Part shown: positions 61,415 through 64,000 of the stretch, piece after piece
How positions within the stretch are numbered: position 1 is the first letter of the stretch
Layout of the letters: every line of letters starts with the position of its first letter
Assembly: GCF_006716445.1 (NCBI RefSeq)
Contig: NZ_VFPA01000002.1
Coordinates: forward strand, 1,054,001-1,118,000
Length of the DNA stretch: 64,000 nt
From: Pseudonocardia kunmingensis
Lineage (GTDB): Bacteria > Actinomycetota > Actinomycetes > Mycobacteriales > Pseudonocardiaceae
Direction of reading: 5' to 3'
Translations under genes and position numbers: made by a program
The notes under the pieces: generated by a model
What the model was told of the DNA's origin: nothing
What the model saw: only the letters and a program-made list of their open reading frames with translations
Database searches by the model: none

Positions 61415-62235
61415 GCCCCCGCCAGAACGGTCAGCAGGTTGGGCAGCATCGAGGCCATCGAGGAGACCGAGAACTCCTCCACCTCCTTGATGAGCCGATC
61501 GAGGTGGCTGTGCATGGCCTCGCTCGCCGCGTCCGGGTCGTGGTCCTTGATCGCCGCCAGTATCACGGCGTGCTCGGCGGGGGAGTGCCCGATCGTGCCG
61601 CGCCCGCCGGTGATGACGTCGAGCGCGCGCTCGACCGGCGCGAGCGCAGGGGTGTAGAGGCTCCCGGTGAGGGCCTCGAACAGCGGGCTCTTGGCGGCGC
61701 CGATGATCAGCTGGTGGAAGTGCATGCCGGCCGGGGTCGGGTCGGCACCCCGGTCGAGCTGTCGCTCGTGGTCGGCCAGGGCGGCTTCCAGGGCGTCGAT
61801 CTCGGTCTGGTGGGCGCGCTCGGCGGCGAGGCGGGCGATCTCGGTCTCCAGCGCCCGGCGCGCGCGGAGCCAGTCCAGCACCTCCTGGACGCTGCGCAGG
61901 TCCAGCGCGCGGGTGAACTGCTCGTGCCGGTGGCGGCTGAGCAGGCTCGACGTCGTGAACCGGCGCCCGACGTCGGTCAGGACCCGGCCCTTGCGCCCGA
62001 CGGACTCCGTCATCCCCGCGGCGTCCAGCTTCGCGAGCACCCGCGACACGCTCGCCTCGCTGAGCTCGCGCCCCGCCTCCTCGAGCAGTCGACGGGCGAC
62101 GCGGGCCCCAATCGGCTCGTCGGCGCGATGGAGTACCAGCAACAACGCCTCGGCGTCACCGCCGAGCTCTGCCCCCGCAGTGGTCGGCTCCCCGTTCACG
62201 GCGCTTCCCTGCCCTTCGACGTCATGGTTCATCAT
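61411..62235 (-). CDS. Transcriptional regulator: NrpR-type winged helix (HTH_12) fused to FCD domain
   Basis: About 274 aa. The N-terminal domain (about residues 28-95) reads LLVLHRADEPIGARVARRLL, SEASVSRVLAKLDAAGM and SVGRKGRVLTDVGRRF. That is the pattern of the ribonuclease-R/NrpR-type winged helix, not the usual GntR helix-turn-helix. The C-terminal part (about 115-265) is an all-helical FCD ligand domain like those of FadR regulators, with PTPAGMHFHQLIIGAAKSP and SPAEHAVILAAIKDHDPDAA. The ATG is 62235 or 62232. It is coupled to the hydantoinase gene. An operator lies 52 bp upstream, and a second copy lies at the amidohydrolase/ridA promoter, so it should autoregulate and govern the locus. 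Confidence 0.85.
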   Translation of the reverse strand: MMNHDVEGQGSAVNGEPTTAGAELGGDAEALLLVLHRADEPIGARVARRLLEEAGRELSEASVSRVLAKLDAAGMTESVGRKGRVLTDVGRRFTTSSLLSRHRHEQFTRALDLRSVQEVLDWLRARRALETEIARLAAERAHQTEIDALEAALADHERQLDRGADPTPAGMHFHQLIIGAAKSPLFEALTGSLYTPALAPVERALDVITGGRGTIGHSPAEHAVILAAIKDHDPDAASEAMHSHLDRLIKEVEEFSVSSMASMLPNLLTVLAGA

Positions 62236-62286
62236 CTTGCCCGACGCACGACCGATCTGGATTAACAGCGTCGCAACTGATAATAC

Positions 62287-62304
62287 TTCCTCAAACCTGA
62301 GGAA
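62287..62304. promoter_or_regulatory. Shared operator 2: TTCCTCA-N4-TGAGGAA
   Basis: Perfect 7-bp arms with an AACC centre lie in the 126-bp gap between the leftward regulator-hydantoinase unit and the rightward amidase-SDR-permease unit. It matches the core of the palindrome at 59458-59479. Relatively A/T-rich flanks (GATAATACTTCC) suggest overlap with a promoter. Confidence 0.8.
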
Positions 62305-62361
62305 CTTGCTACGGTCCTGGCGCCGAGCGGCACCAGGTCGTCATCAGCGGGAAGGACGTTC

Positions 62362-63024
62362 ATGCCAGCCGACTACCGTGCAGCGCACAGCCTCGACAAC
62401 GAGGAGATGCGGCAGCTCTACCGCGAGGCCGGCTTCGCAGGCCGGTCCGGGTGGGGGACGAGGCCCGCCCTGCTCGTGATCGACCTCGCCGGAGCCTGGA
62501 CGGCACCCGACGAGCAGCTCGGGTCCGACGTCGAGGCGGTCGTCGCGGCGACGACCGGCCTGCTCGAGGTGTTCCGGGCGAAGGAGCTCCCGATCGTCTT
62601 CACGACGATGGCCTACGACCCCGGCCTGGTGGAAGCCGGTCCGGTGGTCACCAGCAAGACGCCCCACAGCACGCTGATGATCCGGGGCAGCGAGCGGGTG
62701 CAGCTGCGCCCCGAGCTCGGCCGTCGCGACGACGAACCGCTCGTCGAGAAGCCGCGGGCGTCGGCGTTCTTCGGGACGAACGTGCTGTCGATGCTGATCG
62801 GGCAGGGCGTCGACACCGCGGTCGTCGTCGGCGTCAGCACCAGCGGCTGCATCCGTTCGACCTGCGAGAGCGCCTTCAACCACAACATCCGTGTCGTGGT
62901 GCCCCGCGAGGCCGTGGGGGACCGCAGCCACACCGGGCACCAGGCCGCGCTGCTGGACATCGACTCCCGGTTCGGCGACGTGATGGACCTCGAGCAGGTC
63001 GTGGCGGAGCTCAAGAGGTACTGA
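62362..63024 (+). CDS. Isochorismatase-family amidohydrolase, N-carbamoylsarcosine amidase-like
   Basis: A 220-aa cysteine hydrolase. The catalytic triad is D41 in LLVIDLAGAW, K130 in LVEKPRASAFFGT and nucleophile C163 in VSTSGCIRST, with the cis-peptide GVST before it. The N-terminal YREAGFAGRSGWGTRPAL and the CESAFNHNIRVVVPREAVGDRS region resemble N-carbamoylsarcosine amidase and related carbamoyl/maleamate amidases. It would release ammonia and CO2 from the N-carbamoyl product of the hydantoinase, by inference from its position. First gene of the rightward unit, with GGGAAGG upstream. Confidence 0.9.
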   Translation: MPADYRAAHSLDNEEMRQLYREAGFAGRSGWGTRPALLVIDLAGAWTAPDEQLGSDVEAVVAATTGLLEVFRAKELPIVFTTMAYDPGLVEAGPVVTSKTPHSTLMIRGSERVQLRPELGRRDDEPLVEKPRASAFFGTNVLSMLIGQGVDTAVVVGVSTSGCIRSTCESAFNHNIRVVVPREAVGDRSHTGHQAALLDIDSRFGDVMDLEQVVAELKRY

Positions 63025-63027
63025 TCG

Positions 63028-63819
63028 ATGACCGGGAACGAGCCACGGCCCGTCGGGTTCGGCCGCCTGGTCGGCCGATCGGTCGTCATCACCGGGAGCG
63101 GGGCGGGCGTCGGTCTGGGCCGTTCCCTGGCGATCGGGTTCGCCCGCGCGGGCGCCGACCTGACCCTGAACCACGTCGGCGAGGAGCCCGCGGTGTTCGA
63201 GGCCTTCCTGCAGGAGCTGCGTGCTCTGGGCGCCCGCGTGGGCACCGTCGAGGGCGACATTTCCCGCGAGGAGGTGGCCACGGCGCTCGTCGACAAGGCG
63301 GTCCGGGACCACGGCGGTGTCGACGTCCTGGTCAACAACGCCGCGGTCTCCGAGCCCGCTGTGACGGCGGCGATGTCGCTGGCCACCTGGCAGCGCACGA
63401 TCGACGTCAACCTCACCGGCGTCTTCCTTGCGACGAGGGCCGCCCTAGGGCCGATGCTGGTGCAGAGTCGCGGCCGAATCATCTCCGTCGCCTCCCAGAT
63501 CGCTCTCAAGGGCGGGCGGGAACACAGCCACTACGCGGCGGCCAAGGCCGGGATCATCGCCTTCACCAAGTCGGTGGCGCTCGAGGTGGCCCACCACGGG
63601 ATCACCGCGAACACCATCGCCCCGGGACCGCTGAACACCCGACTCATGGCGAACGTCAGTGAGCGGTGGCGCCGGGACAAGCTCGCCGAGCTCGTGATCC
63701 CCCGGTTCGGCGAACCGGAGGAAGTCGTGCCGACCGCGCTCCTGCTCGCGTCGGATCCCGCCGGGAACCTCTACACCGGACAGACATTGGGGCCCAACTG
63801 CGGCGACGTGATGCCCTGA
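63028..63819 (+). CDS. Short-chain dehydrogenase/reductase
   Basis: A 263-aa classical SDR. VVITGSGAGVGLGRSLAIGFA carries the TGxxxGxG-type cofactor motif (read as GSGAGVGLG near residue 23). VLVNNAAVS is the NNAG equivalent. Ser in IISVASQIALKGG and Tyr/Lys in HYAAAKAG complete the active site. PGPLNTRL follows. Three bases separate it from the amidase gene, so they are co-translated. It could oxidise or reduce an alcohol/ketone side chain after amide hydrolysis. The substrate is unknown. Confidence 0.9.
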   Translation: MTGNEPRPVGFGRLVGRSVVITGSGAGVGLGRSLAIGFARAGADLTLNHVGEEPAVFEAFLQELRALGARVGTVEGDISREEVATALVDKAVRDHGGVDVLVNNAAVSEPAVTAAMSLATWQRTIDVNLTGVFLATRAALGPMLVQSRGRIISVASQIALKGGREHSHYAAAKAGIIAFTKSVALEVAHHGITANTIAPGPLNTRLMANVSERWRRDKLAELVIPRFGEPEEVVPTALLLASDPAGNLYTGQTLGPNCGDVMP

Positions 63820-63847
63820 TCCGTCCCTGACTGAAGCGGAAGCGTCC

Positions 63848-64000
63848 ATGAGCCACGACACCGTTGTCCCCACCTCCGCGAACGCCCGCAACAGGCTGGG
63901 GTTGCACAACCCCGACATGCGCCCGTTGCGGGCGGACGAACGGAACTGGACCTGGTGGAACTACTCCACGATCTGGATGGGGATCGTGCACAACATCGTC
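63848..64000 (+). CDS. NCS1-family nucleobase/allantoin/hydantoin permease, N-terminus only (cut by window edge)
   Basis: The first 51 codons are visible. NPDMRPLRADERNWTWWNYS followed by TIWMGIVHNIV matches the opening of NCS1 cation symporters (cytosine, uracil, allantoin, hydantoin carriers), where Arg-x-W-x-WW precedes the first membrane helix. It lies 28 bp after the SDR gene with a weak GCGGAAG ribosome site. Its presence strongly supports a cyclic-ureide or nucleobase-like substrate for the locus. Confidence 0.85.
   Translation, partial: MSHDTVVPTSANARNRLGLHNPDMRPLRADERNWTWWNYSTIWMGIVHNIV

Overview
The DNA is about 70% G+C. It carries many GTG starts, tightly overlapped ATGA/GTGA gene junctions, an Lsr2-type nucleoid protein and a Fur-KatG pair. 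Together these point to a high-GC actinobacterium, most likely a Pseudonocardia-like member of the Pseudonocardiales. This is inference from gene content and style; no database was searched. The window is almost entirely accessory catabolism: transporters, oxidoreductases and their local regulators.

Layout. 1-1160: the 3' part of a group II intron (reverse transcriptase plus domain V/VI RNA). 1282-17906: a large sugar-acid locus. It has a FadR-type regulator with a FadR-like operator, an RraA-family protein, a carbohydrate ABC importer and a rhamnonate-dehydratase-like enolase-superfamily enzyme. A second unit of nine genes, nearly all overlapping, follows: HpcH/HpaI aldolase, two 2-hydroxyacid dehydrogenases, a ThDP enzyme, a second enolase-superfamily enzyme, a three-subunit molybdenum hydroxylase and an aldose dehydrogenase-like AKR. 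They fit a non-phosphorylative route from aldose to aldonate to 2-keto-3-deoxyaldonate to pyruvate plus an aldehyde that is then oxidised. 17960-27179: a ROK repressor divergent from a second sugar locus (Gfo/Idh/MocA dehydrogenase, IolE-like isomerase, Zn dehydrogenase, ABC importer, MFS carrier).

27189-37891: mixed genes. These are a quinone-reductase-like enzyme, lsr2, a MarR regulator, a membrane protein, a divergent phytanoyl-CoA-dioxygenase-like/AraC pair, a cytochrome-b/molybdopterin fusion, fur-katG and a GH16 lipoprotein. 38126-44862: a ThDP enzyme followed by a homogentisate cluster (MBL-fold protein, FAD monooxygenase, hmgA, fahA). 44847-50471: an orphan lipoprotein resembling the nucleoside-hydrolase fold, downstream of a complete YtfQ-YtfR-YtfT-YjfF-type furanose importer that has a LacI-type operator but no lacI gene. 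50630-52734: an XRE-cupin regulator, an internally deleted alpha/beta hydrolase, a methyltransferase and a DinB-like protein.

52862-64000: the most distinctive region, a nitrogen-heterocycle/amide locus. A leftward operon holds a metal amidohydrolase, a PuuE-like deacetylase, a three-gene ECF importer and an epimerase. It faces ridA. Next come a hydantoinase/dihydropyrimidinase translationally coupled to an unusual regulator (NrpR-type winged helix plus FCD domain), an N-carbamoylsarcosine-amidase-like hydrolase, an SDR and the start of an NCS1 nucleobase/hydantoin permease. A perfect palindrome, TTCCTCA-N4-TGAGGAA, occurs in both divergent promoter regions of this locus. It ties the whole set into one probable regulon and is the best candidate here for an undescribed system.
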